From Lutibacter sp. (GTDB lineage: Bacteria; Bacteroidota; Bacteroidia; Flavobacteriales; Flavobacteriaceae), in assembly GCA_004195315.1 (NCBI GenBank), contig SDWL01000100.1, forward strand, positions 1 through 7,198: a DNA stretch of 7,198 nt, in the 5' to 3' direction. A program made the position numbers and the translations under genes. Numbering within the stretch: position 1 is the first letter of the stretch; every line of letters starts with the position of its first letter. The notes under the pieces are model-generated. The model was not told the DNA's origin. It saw only the letters and a list, made by a program, of their open reading frames with translations, and made no database searches. Below are positions 1-7,198 of the stretch, in pieces.

Positions 1-19
1 AGATGTGTATAAGAGACAG
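1..19 (+). other. Nextera/Tn5 mosaic-end adapter (artefact)
   Basis: Bases 1-19 read AGATGTGTATAAGAGACAG, which is exactly the 19-base Tn5 mosaic end used in Nextera transposase library kits. The same sequence occurs as its reverse complement at the other end of the window. It is residual library adapter and not part of the genome. Native sequence begins at about base 20. Confidence 0.97.
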
Positions 20-372
20 ATATAGGAGACTTTATTGTGTAATTCATTTGAGCATTTATCTTATAGTTTTTAAAAGTTCTTTTAGTAGTTTAAGACATTA
101 TTCATGTTTATTGTTAATATAATAAGTTGAATCATCTGGCCTAAAAGCTCTGTTAAACCAAAATGGTCTTCTTTCACTATTTTCAAGTACTAATATATAG
201 TTTAATGGTAATTCTAGCTATTTGATGGGTACTTGTTTTTTTTAGAATTTATTTCTTATTATAGTATCATTTCCAATCAACATATTTAAGCTAATGAAGT
301 CTTTTTGTTTTAAAAAAGAGCTTGATGCTATATTATTTTGAACCGTTAAACGAGAAATGTGAGAAGTTCACT
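20..372. other. Region downstream of the GH65 gene, no intact gene
   Basis: About 350 bases follow the GH65 stop codon with no complete open reading frame on either strand. The only coding-like signal is a minus-strand frame at 98-367, listed separately. I see nothing supportable in bases 20-97. No GC-rich hairpin followed by a T-run lies directly after the GH65 stop. The short GTGA/TCAC inverted repeat at 359-371 is too weak to call a terminator, so the transcript may continue past the left edge. Confidence 0.6.
98..367 (-). pseudogene. Possible decayed 3' end of an unknown gene
   Basis: One minus-strand frame reads as protein-like sequence across this stretch but is broken by two stop codons, TAA at 244-242 and TAG at 220-218, before its final TAA at 100-98. 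The upstream part (367-245, about 41 codons) includes SSSFLKQKDFISLNMLIGND. The downstream part (217-101, 39 codons) includes ERRPFWFNRAFRPDDSTYY and ends in NNKHE. The rich mix of charged, aromatic and proline residues, lacking low-complexity runs, is unlike random AT-rich translation. The two parts share a frame, which suggests a gene inactivated by point mutations, with no start codon in a credible place. I do not recognise the family. It lies just downstream of GH65, where sugar loci often carry another glycosidase, but nothing here shows that function. It may also be chance. Confidence 0.33.
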
Positions 373-2646
373 TTACTTTATAATAGTTTTTGTTTCATCA
401 ACGGCTATTAAATTGTCATTAACATTAACTTTTAATGATTGTCCTTCTATCAATTTAATTTCAATTGTATCTGCCTCCAAGTAACAATTCAATACTCTAT
501 TTTTAAAATTTATTTTAAAATTTAAACTCTCCCATTTTTTTGGTAAATTAGGTCGAAAACTTAATTCTCCATTTATAACTCTCATGCCTGCAAAACCGAA
601 TACAATAGACATCCAAGAACCACCCATGCAAGCAGTATGAATACCATTTTCAGTATTGTGATGTAAATTATCAATATCCAATCTAGATGTGTTCATGAAA
701 TAATCATACGCTTTTTCATGCTTTCCAGTTCTGTTTGCCATAATACTGAAAATACAAGTTGATAGAGAAGAATCATGAGTTGTAATTTTTTCATAATAAT
801 TGTAATCATTCTCTATAAATTCTAATTCTGTTTCTCCTTCAAGTAAGAAATGCCCCAATATTGTGTCTGCTTGTTTGCAAACTTGATGTCTGTATAAAGT
901 TAATGGGTGATAGTTTAATAATAATGGGTACTTTTCTTTTGGCGTATTTTCAAAATCCCATACTTTTTTATTGAAAAAACTATCATCCTGAGGGTGTAAT
1001 TTTCTTTCTTTATCAAAAGGTAAATACATTTCCTTTCCTGCTTTTTCGAAATTAATTAATTCCACTTCGTTGAATTTTATTTTAGCAGAAATTCTTTCTA
1101 ATTTATCTTTATGGGTTGCTTTAATTTTATTCCAAAGGACTCCAATTTTATCAAAAAGATTTTTGGTTAGTACATTAGTATAATAATTATTATTTACAAT
1201 ACAGGTATATTCATCTGGGCCTGTAACTGCATCGATACAAAATTTACCGTCACTTCTAAAATGACCTATATGATACATTAATCTAGCTATTTCGGCTAAC
1301 ATTTCAATTCCTTTTTCTGCCATAAAACTAATGTCTTCGGTAACTTCAAAGTATTGAATTATTGAATATGCGATATCTACATTAATATGATATTGTGCCG
1401 TTCCGGCTGGAAAAAAAGGAGAGCATTCTTCACCCGCAATTGTTCTCCAAGGATAAAGTGCCCCAATAGTATGCCCCATTTGTTTTGCTCTTTTACGTGC
1501 AGAATCTAAAATTGTATATCTATACGTTAAAAAGTTTTTTGCTAAATTAGGATTTGTAAAAAGAAAAAATGGAAATATATATATTTCTGTATCCCAAAAA
1601 TAGTGTCCTTCATATCCTTCACCTGAAAGACCTTTTGCAGAAATATTGCTCCACTGATCTTTTCCAGCAGATTGCAATAAGTGAAACATATTAAAACGAA
1701 TAGCTTGCTGCATTTTCTCATCGCCATTAATTTCGATATTAGAATATTTCCAAAAATTATTTAAATAATCCTCTTGTAAAGAAGCAAAATGATTAAAATC
1801 GTATGTTAAAACACTATTTAAAATCTCAATATTATTAGACATTTCATTTTTATATCTAATTGTATCAGTATAAACAGCATATTTTGTAAAAATATTTTTC
1901 TCTCCTTTAAGTAAGTTGCCTTTAATAAAATGATTGATATTTTTTTGTTCTATTAAAATAGTTTCTTGAAATTTTTTAGGGTATTTATGCGAAATTCCTG
2001 AAACAACAGTTAAATTAGAATTCTTGGTGTTTGCTTCTACAAACGAGCAATTATTTTCTTGTTTAACATTTATAACTTTAAGTGCTTTCGCATTTGCAGA
2101 ACCAACTCGTGGATCATCTTCAACTACAATGTTACTTACATCACCATCAATTATAGAAATTATTTCAATATCACCATCAAAATTAAGTGCTTCAACTTCA
2201 ATCTGAATTAAAAAAAGTTCTTTTTGAACAAATGAAATTAGTCTTTTAAACTCAATATTAATTTCATTTCCTTTTGGAGACCTCCAGTGCACTGTTCTAG
2301 TTGCAATTCCTTTTTTAAAATTTAACTCTCTTTCAAATGATAAAACCTTTCCTTTATCTAAAGAAAACTCTTCATCATTAATTTTTATCTTTATTCCTTG
2401 AGTATCAATAACATTTAGAATACTTTCACTGTTATCAGGGAAACCATGTAGTTTTTCCCCATAAATAATTTCTTCTTTTTCATAAAAACCATTTATGTAA
2501 GTTCCTCTAACGCTTGGTATTTCTTTATTTAACCCTTCTTCAAAACTACCTCTTACACCTAAATAGCCATTTGCAATGCTAAAAAGAGTTTCTTTTAGTT
2601 GATAAGACTCTTTATAATTATTATCTTTTAAAATCCAACTGTTCAT
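373..2646 (-). CDS. GH65 disaccharide phosphorylase (probable maltose phosphorylase)
   Basis: This 757-residue protein has the length and layout of glycoside hydrolase family 65: an N-terminal beta-sandwich (about 1-270), a linker, an (alpha/alpha)6 barrel (about 300-685) and a small C-terminal beta-sheet domain. Visible hallmarks are the substrate-pocket motif GHYFWDTEIY (347-356), the acid motif GPDEY (476-480) with Glu479 as the expected general acid, KQAD (591-594), and the phosphate-site motifs THDSSLS (623-629) and GIHTACMGGSW (668-678). Family members reversibly split alpha-glucosides such as maltose, trehalose, kojibiose or nigerose with phosphate, giving glucose and beta-glucose 1-phosphate. 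No signal peptide is seen, so it should act in the cytoplasm. The beta-phosphoglucomutase gene ends only 4 bases upstream, which supports phosphorolysis over hydrolysis. Maltose is the likeliest substrate, but I cannot fix specificity from sequence alone. The ATG start matches the usual family N terminus. No Shine-Dalgarno is present, as is common in Bacteroidota. Confidence 0.9.
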   Translation of the reverse strand: MNSWILKDNNYKESYQLKETLFSIANGYLGVRGSFEEGLNKEIPSVRGTYINGFYEKEEIIYGEKLHGFPDNSESILNVIDTQGIKIKINDEEFSLDKGKVLSFERELNFKKGIATRTVHWRSPKGNEINIEFKRLISFVQKELFLIQIEVEALNFDGDIEIISIIDGDVSNIVVEDDPRVGSANAKALKVINVKQENNCSFVEANTKNSNLTVVSGISHKYPKKFQETILIEQKNINHFIKGNLLKGEKNIFTKYAVYTDTIRYKNEMSNNIEILNSVLTYDFNHFASLQEDYLNNFWKYSNIEINGDEKMQQAIRFNMFHLLQSAGKDQWSNISAKGLSGEGYEGHYFWDTEIYIFPFFLFTNPNLAKNFLTYRYTILDSARKRAKQMGHTIGALYPWRTIAGEECSPFFPAGTAQYHINVDIAYSIIQYFEVTEDISFMAEKGIEMLAEIARLMYHIGHFRSDGKFCIDAVTGPDEYTCIVNNNYYTNVLTKNLFDKIGVLWNKIKATHKDKLERISAKIKFNEVELINFEKAGKEMYLPFDKERKLHPQDDSFFNKKVWDFENTPKEKYPLLLNYHPLTLYRHQVCKQADTILGHFLLEGETELEFIENDYNYYEKITTHDSSLSTCIFSIMANRTGKHEKAYDYFMNTSRLDIDNLHHNTENGIHTACMGGSWMSIVFGFAGMRVINGELSFRPNLPKKWESLNFKINFKNRVLNCYLEADTIEIKLIEGQSLKVNVNDNLIAVDETKTIIK

Positions 2647-2650
2647 TTGT

Positions 2651-3295
2651 CTAAATATTTTGTATTATTTCTAATTTTAAAAAATTTGTGCTTTCTAATA
2701 CGATTTCTGCATTTCCCAAAATTTCTTTAGAACCTATTCCTATTGCTTTCATTCCAGCCTCATGAGCAGCTTCTATTCCAGGCGCAGCATCTTCAATTAC
2801 CACACACTCATTAGGAGTTAAACCTAGTTCTTTAGCTACATATTGAAATAAATCTGGGGCTGGTTTTGCATTTTTAACTGAATTGTCATCACCTATTACA
2901 TCGAAAAAATGAGTTGCTTCTAACTTTTCTAATACTGAAATGGCATTTTTACTAGCAGATCCCAATCCTATTTTAATATTTGATGCTTGTAATACTTGTA
3001 AAAAATTCTTAATTCCAGGTAAATAATCTTTTTGAGTAATTTTTTTAAGATATTGTAGATAATAATTGTTTTTACGCTCTAAATAATCTTTCTGTTTCGT
3101 TTCAGAAAGCGTTGTATTATTATGTTTTAGAATTCTATCAAGAGATTTATTACGTGAGACTCCTTTTAATTGTTCATTTAGTAGTTTATCAAATTTTAAG
3201 CCTTCTTCGTTACTTAATTGTTTCCAAGATAAATAATGAAATTCCGCAGTATCAGTAATTACACCATCCAAATCAAATATTATTCCTTTAATCAT
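2651..3295 (-). CDS. pgmB: Beta-phosphoglucomutase (HAD superfamily)
   Basis: The 214-residue protein matches beta-phosphoglucomutase of the Lactococcus lactis type nearly residue for residue at the active site. Motif I is FDLDGVITDTAEFH (7-20), with nucleophile Asp8, acid/base Asp10 and His20. The cap domain (about 16-87) carries QLKGVSR with Arg48, which binds the substrate phosphate. Motif II is GSASKN (112-117), motif III is NAKPAPD with Lys144, and motif IV is VIEDAAPGIEAA with Glu168 and Asp169 for magnesium. The family converts beta-glucose 1-phosphate to glucose 6-phosphate through the beta-1,6-bisphosphate in the cytoplasm. It lies 11 bases after the MFS gene and 4 bases before the GH65 gene, whose product is its substrate, so the pair forms one pathway and almost certainly one transcript. 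The start aligns with that of characterised enzymes. All catalytic residues are present and nothing suggests decay. Confidence 0.95.
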   Translation of the reverse strand: MIKGIIFDLDGVITDTAEFHYLSWKQLSNEEGLKFDKLLNEQLKGVSRNKSLDRILKHNNTTLSETKQKDYLERKNNYYLQYLKKITQKDYLPGIKNFLQVLQASNIKIGLGSASKNAISVLEKLEATHFFDVIGDDNSVKNAKPAPDLFQYVAKELGLTPNECVVIEDAAPGIEAAHEAGMKAIGIGSKEILGNAEIVLESTNFLKLEIIQNI

Positions 3296-3306
3296 TCTAT
3301 TAATAT

Positions 3307-4536
3307 TTAATTAATTTTAGCCTCTTGCTTATTTGTTAACCTATGTAAAACCATTATTGAAAGTAATAATAATGCCATTGGAATTAATGTGTAGAAAAAT
3401 GCTGATTCAGCTCCATGATTTTTAAATAACCACCCAATTAAAGTTGATCCAGTAGTTCCTCCAAGCGCAGAAAATACAACTATCAACCCTGTCATAGGGC
3501 TATGTAATTTTTTTGGCAAGGCACTTAAAACTGATGAATTTAATAAGGGATAAATTGGAGCTATAAAAACTCCAACAATTGGAAAAGCATATCCTATAAG
3601 TGGAATATCATTAATTGAATTAATTACTCCAACCTCTGCTTCAATAGTTTTTGGTAAAACAAAAATCACCATTAACATTGCTATTACAATACAAAATGAT
3701 AAAATATAAAACCACGAAATGTATTTAGAAACAATACCAGCTCCAATTCTACCAACTGCTAGGGACAATGCAAAAATACTTGCCATCATAATACTAACAT
3801 TTGGAGGAAGTTGCAAAACACGTTTGTAAAACGTTGGTAACCAAGTCATAATTCCTTGTTCAACCATTACAAACAAAAACGCACTACAAATAAATATTAG
3901 TACTAACATTTTAGTACAAAGCATTATCATTTGTTTTATATCATCCAATAGATTTACACCAGGTATTTCGCTACCCTCATCAAATTTTGTGAAATATAAT
4001 AATACAAATGAAATAAAAGTTAATCCTGCTAATAACCAATACACTCTTAGCCACGCATCTGGATCATCGTTTGAATTAAACGCTGGGAATAAAAAATAAG
4101 CTAAGGCAATTCCAATCATAAAAAAACCTTCAATAGAACTCATAAAACTGTTATGTTCTTTAGGGCTATTTGTTAAAAGTCCAATGACTGAATAAACCGA
4201 AACTTTAATTAATGCAAAGGAAACTCCAACAGAGGCAAATAAAATTTTAGCTGACCAAAAAGAGTTACCAAAATACATGTAAATACAAGCTAACATTGAT
4301 AGCAGTAATGCTGCTAACATTGCTTTTTTGTAACCAATTCTTGGTAAAAAGGATGCTACAATAAATGATACTATTGCTATTGGCAAATCTTTAAACCATT
4401 CCAAAGCACTTGCTTGAACTTCATTTACACCATAATTTTCTAACGATTTTAAAATTAAAATCCCTACACTATTTAATAAAATAGCAAAAACAAAGTAATT
4501 TAAATATAATGATATTTTTATTCCAATATTCTTCAT
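3307..4536 (-). CDS. MFS transporter, probable alpha-glucoside importer
   Basis: This 409-residue, very hydrophobic protein has about twelve predicted membrane helices, at roughly 10-30, 50-65, 71-90, 95-122, 129-150, 163-182, 206-228, 247-266, 270-296, 310-332, 347-368 and 375-397. A longer polar stretch at about 183-205 between helices 6 and 7 is the usual central loop of the major facilitator superfamily. The sequence LPRIGYKK (64-71) sits where the superfamily's motif A (loop 2-3) is expected. It should be a secondary, ion-coupled carrier in the inner membrane. Its place directly before beta-phosphoglucomutase (11 bases) and GH65 phosphorylase suggests that it delivers the disaccharide to the cytoplasm. 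The substrate is inferred from context only. I cannot assign it to a named subfamily such as the SLC45/MalY-like carriers. The ATG at 4536 opens directly into helix 1 and is the natural start. Confidence 0.85.
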   Translation of the reverse strand: MKNIGIKISLYLNYFVFAILLNSVGILILKSLENYGVNEVQASALEWFKDLPIAIVSFIVASFLPRIGYKKAMLAALLLSMLACIYMYFGNSFWSAKILFASVGVSFALIKVSVYSVIGLLTNSPKEHNSFMSSIEGFFMIGIALAYFLFPAFNSNDDPDAWLRVYWLLAGLTFISFVLLYFTKFDEGSEIPGVNLLDDIKQMIMLCTKMLVLIFICSAFLFVMVEQGIMTWLPTFYKRVLQLPPNVSIMMASIFALSLAVGRIGAGIVSKYISWFYILSFCIVIAMLMVIFVLPKTIEAEVGVINSINDIPLIGYAFPIVGVFIAPIYPLLNSSVLSALPKKLHSPMTGLIVVFSALGGTTGSTLIGWLFKNHGAESAFFYTLIPMALLLLSIMVLHRLTNKQEAKIN

Positions 4537-4580
4537 TTAAAACAAGTTATTCCGTTATTATTTGATTTTTATAATTAAAA
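4537..4580 (-). other. Short leader upstream of the MFS gene
   Basis: Only 44 bases lie between the hairpin and the MFS start codon. I looked for the Bacteroidota promoter pattern (TAnnTTTG about 7 bases before the start site, TTTG near -33) and found no good match. The nearest is TAACTTGT, at about 4551-4544 on the minus strand, which agrees only partly and sits too close to the start codon. There is no GGAGG-like ribosome site. The downstream genes may therefore depend on read-through past the hairpin, or on a promoter I cannot see. Confidence 0.3.
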
Positions 4581-4620
4581 ATTTACTGCACTTATCATAA
4601 AATTGATAAATGCAGTAAAT
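4581..4620 (-). terminator. Hairpin terminator or attenuator after the receptor gene
   Basis: Arms of 17 bases (4581-4597 and 4604-4620) enclose a 6-base loop (4598-4603), starting 8 bases after the receptor's stop codon in the minus direction. In the minus-strand RNA the stem is fully paired, 16 Watson-Crick pairs plus one U-G, and is followed by TTTTTAATT, with an A-run before it. In the plus-strand RNA the same position is a C-A mismatch, although eight T's follow there. The shape fits an intrinsic terminator for the receptor transcript. It could also let a fraction of polymerases through, so that the receptor is made in excess over the three downstream genes. Confidence 0.75.
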
Positions 4621-4628
4621 AGTTTTTT

Positions 4629-7179
4629 TTAGAAATTAACTGCAACCGATAATTTTACTGACCTTCCTAAAATAGATCTTCCTAAAAATACTTCTCCATT
4701 TGCTGGTGCTCCACCATCTCCTTCTGTAAGACCTATTGTATTAAATAAGTTTGCAGCATTTAAACCAAATCTTAAATTATTAACTCTGTAAGATGCTCCA
4801 GCATTTACAACTCCAAATTCTGGTAATTCAAATGTATTTCCTATATCATTATATTTTTTTCCGAAATATGAGTATTTAGCATATATATTAAAGTTATCCG
4901 TGATGTTATAATCTGGTCTAATATTAAAATATACTTTGGAAATTCTTCTTGCTAAATTGCCATTAAGTGATGATTCAGATCCTTCATAACCACTATACTC
5001 TGGATTTTGAATTGTTCCATTAAAATTTAAGTTAAATTTTCCCATTTTTAAAATGGCTTCTAACTCTAATCCAATGTTTTTTACATTAGCAAACTTTCTT
5101 TCTGAAACTCCACCTACTCCTATATCTTGATAAGTTACGTTATCCAATTTCATATGAAATGCATTAGCAAATAATGCTAATTTATCTGAAGAATATTTAA
5201 AACCAAGTTCAGTTTGATTCACCTTAGTAGGTTCTAATTCTGCAAGGGCTGCATTGCCTAGCCCACTTTCAACTGCAACATAAAAAGCTTCTTCAATTGG
5301 TGATCTAAACCCATGGCTATATCTCGCATAAGACGCCATATTATCATTAAATTTATAATTTGCAGCTGCAGTATAAGACAATTCACTTACATCATAATCC
5401 CAATAAACGTAGTTTCCAGTTAAAATATTTACGCCATTATCTGCATTGTTATTTGGTAAAACTCCTATATCATTTCCCCAAGTACCGTGATCTCCAGCTC
5501 CTGAATATTTGTCACTATCGTAACGGAATCCAATATTTAAAGTTAAATCCTCACTGGCGTCTATTTCAGCATCAGCATAAATAGCATTTAATGTTCCTTT
5601 TAGTTCTGATTCTCTTTGTAACCAAGAGATACCTGAAATACCATGGTAAGTATATTCAGTATTTGAATTAGTATCTACTAAATTTACTAATCTTCCTTCG
5701 TCTTCAACACTTGCTAAAAAGCTATTCCAATTCCAGTTTTGTTTTGATTTCCAGTTAGAATAATAATAACCTACATTTAAATTTACTTTATCCAAATTAA
5801 AATTAAAGGCTAAGTTATTGGCAAAGTTGTCCATCTTCTTTTTGATATTCCAAAAATCAGCTCTTTTTAAGTTTGTATTAGAGTTTAAAGTTGCACCCCC
5901 ATTATTATATGTAAATAAAGCATCTGTAGAATTAATTCCTAAACCTGTAGCGTAATCGGATTGACTTGTTACTCCACCCATCCAGGCTGCAGCAAATATT
6001 GCGTTATAATCCAAATCAATATTGGTTGATTTAAAAATATTTTTTACCGAAACAATATCAGATAATTCATACTTAAATTCACCACCTATCGCAGTTGTTT
6101 TAGGATGAATACCATCTTCTAAGTCAGCTTTAAAAAATCCACCTCCACCTTGTGGCACATTAATGTTAGCCATTTCACGGTTAGCAAAAGTCCCATAATT
6201 AGCATCAAAACCTGAAAATTCTTTTACTTTATCTCCATCTTTTACAAATGGTGTTGATTGATAAAATATTGTTCTATCATTTAGGTTCTTATAATTAATA
6301 CGTGCGTATCCTTTGTCAAACTTGTAGGTCATATTAAATTTAACCTGACCACCATTGTTTGCCTTATATCCTGGATTTCTAATACCATCATCAACTCTAT
6401 AGAAACCACCAACATTAAAAAATAATTTATCTTCAACAATAGCTCCTCCTAAATTAAAATCTGTTCTGAATAAACCATAGTCACCAACGGTTAATTTAGT
6501 AGTTCCTTCAAACTCATTTTGCCCTGTCTTAGATATAAAGTTAATAATACCACCTGGCGCTCCAGACGCATAAATAGATGCTGTACCTCCTTTAATAGCT
6601 TCTAATCTATTTACCGTTGCATCAACTCTTTGAAAATTATCAATATTTGCAAATTGTAATGCACCATCTTCAAAAACTGGTAATCCATCTTCTTGAAATT
6701 GAACATACTCATAAGCACCTGCTGTTGGAATTCCACGTGCAAATAAGTTATTTCCTGTTTCTCCTCCAGAAGTTTCAACTAAAAACCCTGGTATTGATTG
6801 CAAAAGATCTGCCGTACTTTGAGATGATCTTTCTTCAATTTGTTTTGCGCTCATTGTTGTAACAGCAATACTCGATTCTAATTTCGTTTTTGGGTTGGAT
6901 GAACCTGTAACAATAACTTCATCAAGAGATAATAAATCCTCTTGTAAAATAAAATTTTGAGTCGCATCTACACCATTAAAAGTAATCTGGTGACTTACAG
7001 ATTTATATCCTACAAATGATGCAGTAACAATATATGTTCCATCTGAAACATTTGCTATTTCATAATTTCCATTAAAATCGGAAGAGGCTCCTTGACTCGT
7101 CCCATCAATTATAATACTTACTCCTGGTAAGGGCTGATTTAATACATCAGTAATTACACCAGATATAATGCTTGTCTGT
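4629..7179 (-). CDS. TonB-dependent receptor, 5' end missing
   Basis: About 849 residues of an outer-membrane receptor are present. Numbering from the apparent ATG at 7196, they hold a carboxypeptidase-regulatory-like domain (about 8-88, GVITDVLNQPLPGVSI then DFNGNYEI and FVGYK), a TonB-box-like LDEVIVTGSS (91-100), a plug (about 104-224, with RLEAIKGGTASIYASGAPGG) and a 22-strand-type beta-barrel to the C-terminal Phe expected for outer-membrane insertion. Such proteins import sugars, siderophores or cofactors using TonB-ExbBD energy. The apparent first residues MCIRDR are adapter translation, so the frame is really open at the contig edge. The first native residue, Gln7, probably lies at or just after the signal-peptide cleavage site. 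No SusD-like gene follows, and at about 850 residues it is shorter than typical SusC proteins. The downstream MFS and phosphorylase genes suggest an alpha-glucoside ligand. That is inference from position. Confidence 0.92.
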
Positions 7180-7198
7180 CTGTCTCTTATACACATCT
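7180..7198 (-). other. Nextera/Tn5 mosaic-end adapter (artefact)
   Basis: The last 19 bases, CTGTCTCTTATACACATCT, are the reverse complement of the Tn5 mosaic end at the left edge. They are library adapter. Read on the minus strand they supply a false ATG at 7196-7194 and the residues MCIRD plus two bases of the next codon, in frame with the receptor gene. Confidence 0.97.

Noticed and set aside
66..90. Possible terminator hairpin around TAAAAG-TT-CTTTTA
   Set aside because: The stem is six AT-rich pairs with a two-base loop, and flanking bases do not extend it. It is too weak to support a terminator.
163..225. Small hydrophobic plus-strand peptide (MVFFHYFQVLIYSLMVILAI)
   Set aside because: It is 20 codons with no ribosome site or promoter, and it is antisense to the protein-like relic, so the hydrophobic look follows from AT-rich sequence.
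359..371. Terminator directly after the GH65 stop codon
   Set aside because: It is only a four-base inverted repeat (GTGA/TCAC) with no following T-run on the minus strand.
4537..4580. Bacteroidota-type promoter for the MFS gene
   Set aside because: The best match to TAnnTTTG is partial, no -33 TTTG sits at the right distance, and it lies almost on the start codon.
5360..5584. Plus-strand open frame inside the receptor gene
   Set aside because: It lies wholly antisense to the well-supported receptor. Its translation is rich in His, Leu and Gln with no recognisable domain, so it is a shadow frame. The same applies to plus-strand 6617-6862 and 2024-2206, and to minus-strand 1542-1727 within GH65.
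1..7198. A 7.2-kb transposon bounded by perfect 19-base terminal inverted repeats
   Set aside because: The repeats are the Tn5 mosaic end used in library preparation, they sit exactly at the contig edges, and no transposase is encoded between them.

Overview
The window is a metagenome-style or draft contig from a low-GC (about 30% by eye) member of the Bacteroidota, most likely a flavobacterium. The evidence is a TonB-dependent receptor with an N-terminal carboxypeptidase-regulatory-like domain, AT-rich gene starts without a GGAGG-type Shine-Dalgarno, and strong A/T third-position bias. Both ends are sequencing-library artefact. Bases 1-19 and 7180-7198 are the 19-base Tn5/Nextera mosaic end in inverted orientation, so native DNA runs only from about 20 to 7179.

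All genes lie on the minus strand, so transcription runs from right to left. In that order they are: (1) 7179-4629, an outer-membrane TonB-dependent receptor lacking only its extreme N terminus (signal peptide); (2) 4620-4581, a strong hairpin that looks like a transcription terminator or attenuator; (3) 4536-3307, a 12-helix MFS transporter; (4) 3295-2651, a beta-phosphoglucomutase of the HAD superfamily; (5) 2646-373, a GH65 disaccharide phosphorylase, probably maltose phosphorylase or a close relative; (6) 372-20, a stretch without an intact gene that holds what looks like the decayed 3' end of another minus-strand gene (about 367-98, with two in-frame stops).

Together the genes describe phosphorolytic use of an alpha-glucoside. 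The receptor takes up an oligosaccharide across the outer membrane and the MFS carrier brings the disaccharide across the inner membrane. The cytoplasmic GH65 enzyme splits it with phosphate into glucose and beta-glucose 1-phosphate. Beta-phosphoglucomutase converts the latter to glucose 6-phosphate, saving one ATP per disaccharide. MFS, mutase and phosphorylase are spaced by 11 and 4 bases and almost certainly form one transcription unit. The receptor belongs to the same locus, but the hairpin separates it. No SusD-type lipoprotein follows the receptor. I see no wholly new system. The points worth checking are the adapter-made false N terminus, the orientation-specific hairpin, the gene relic, the unresolved sugar specificity and the SusD-less layout.
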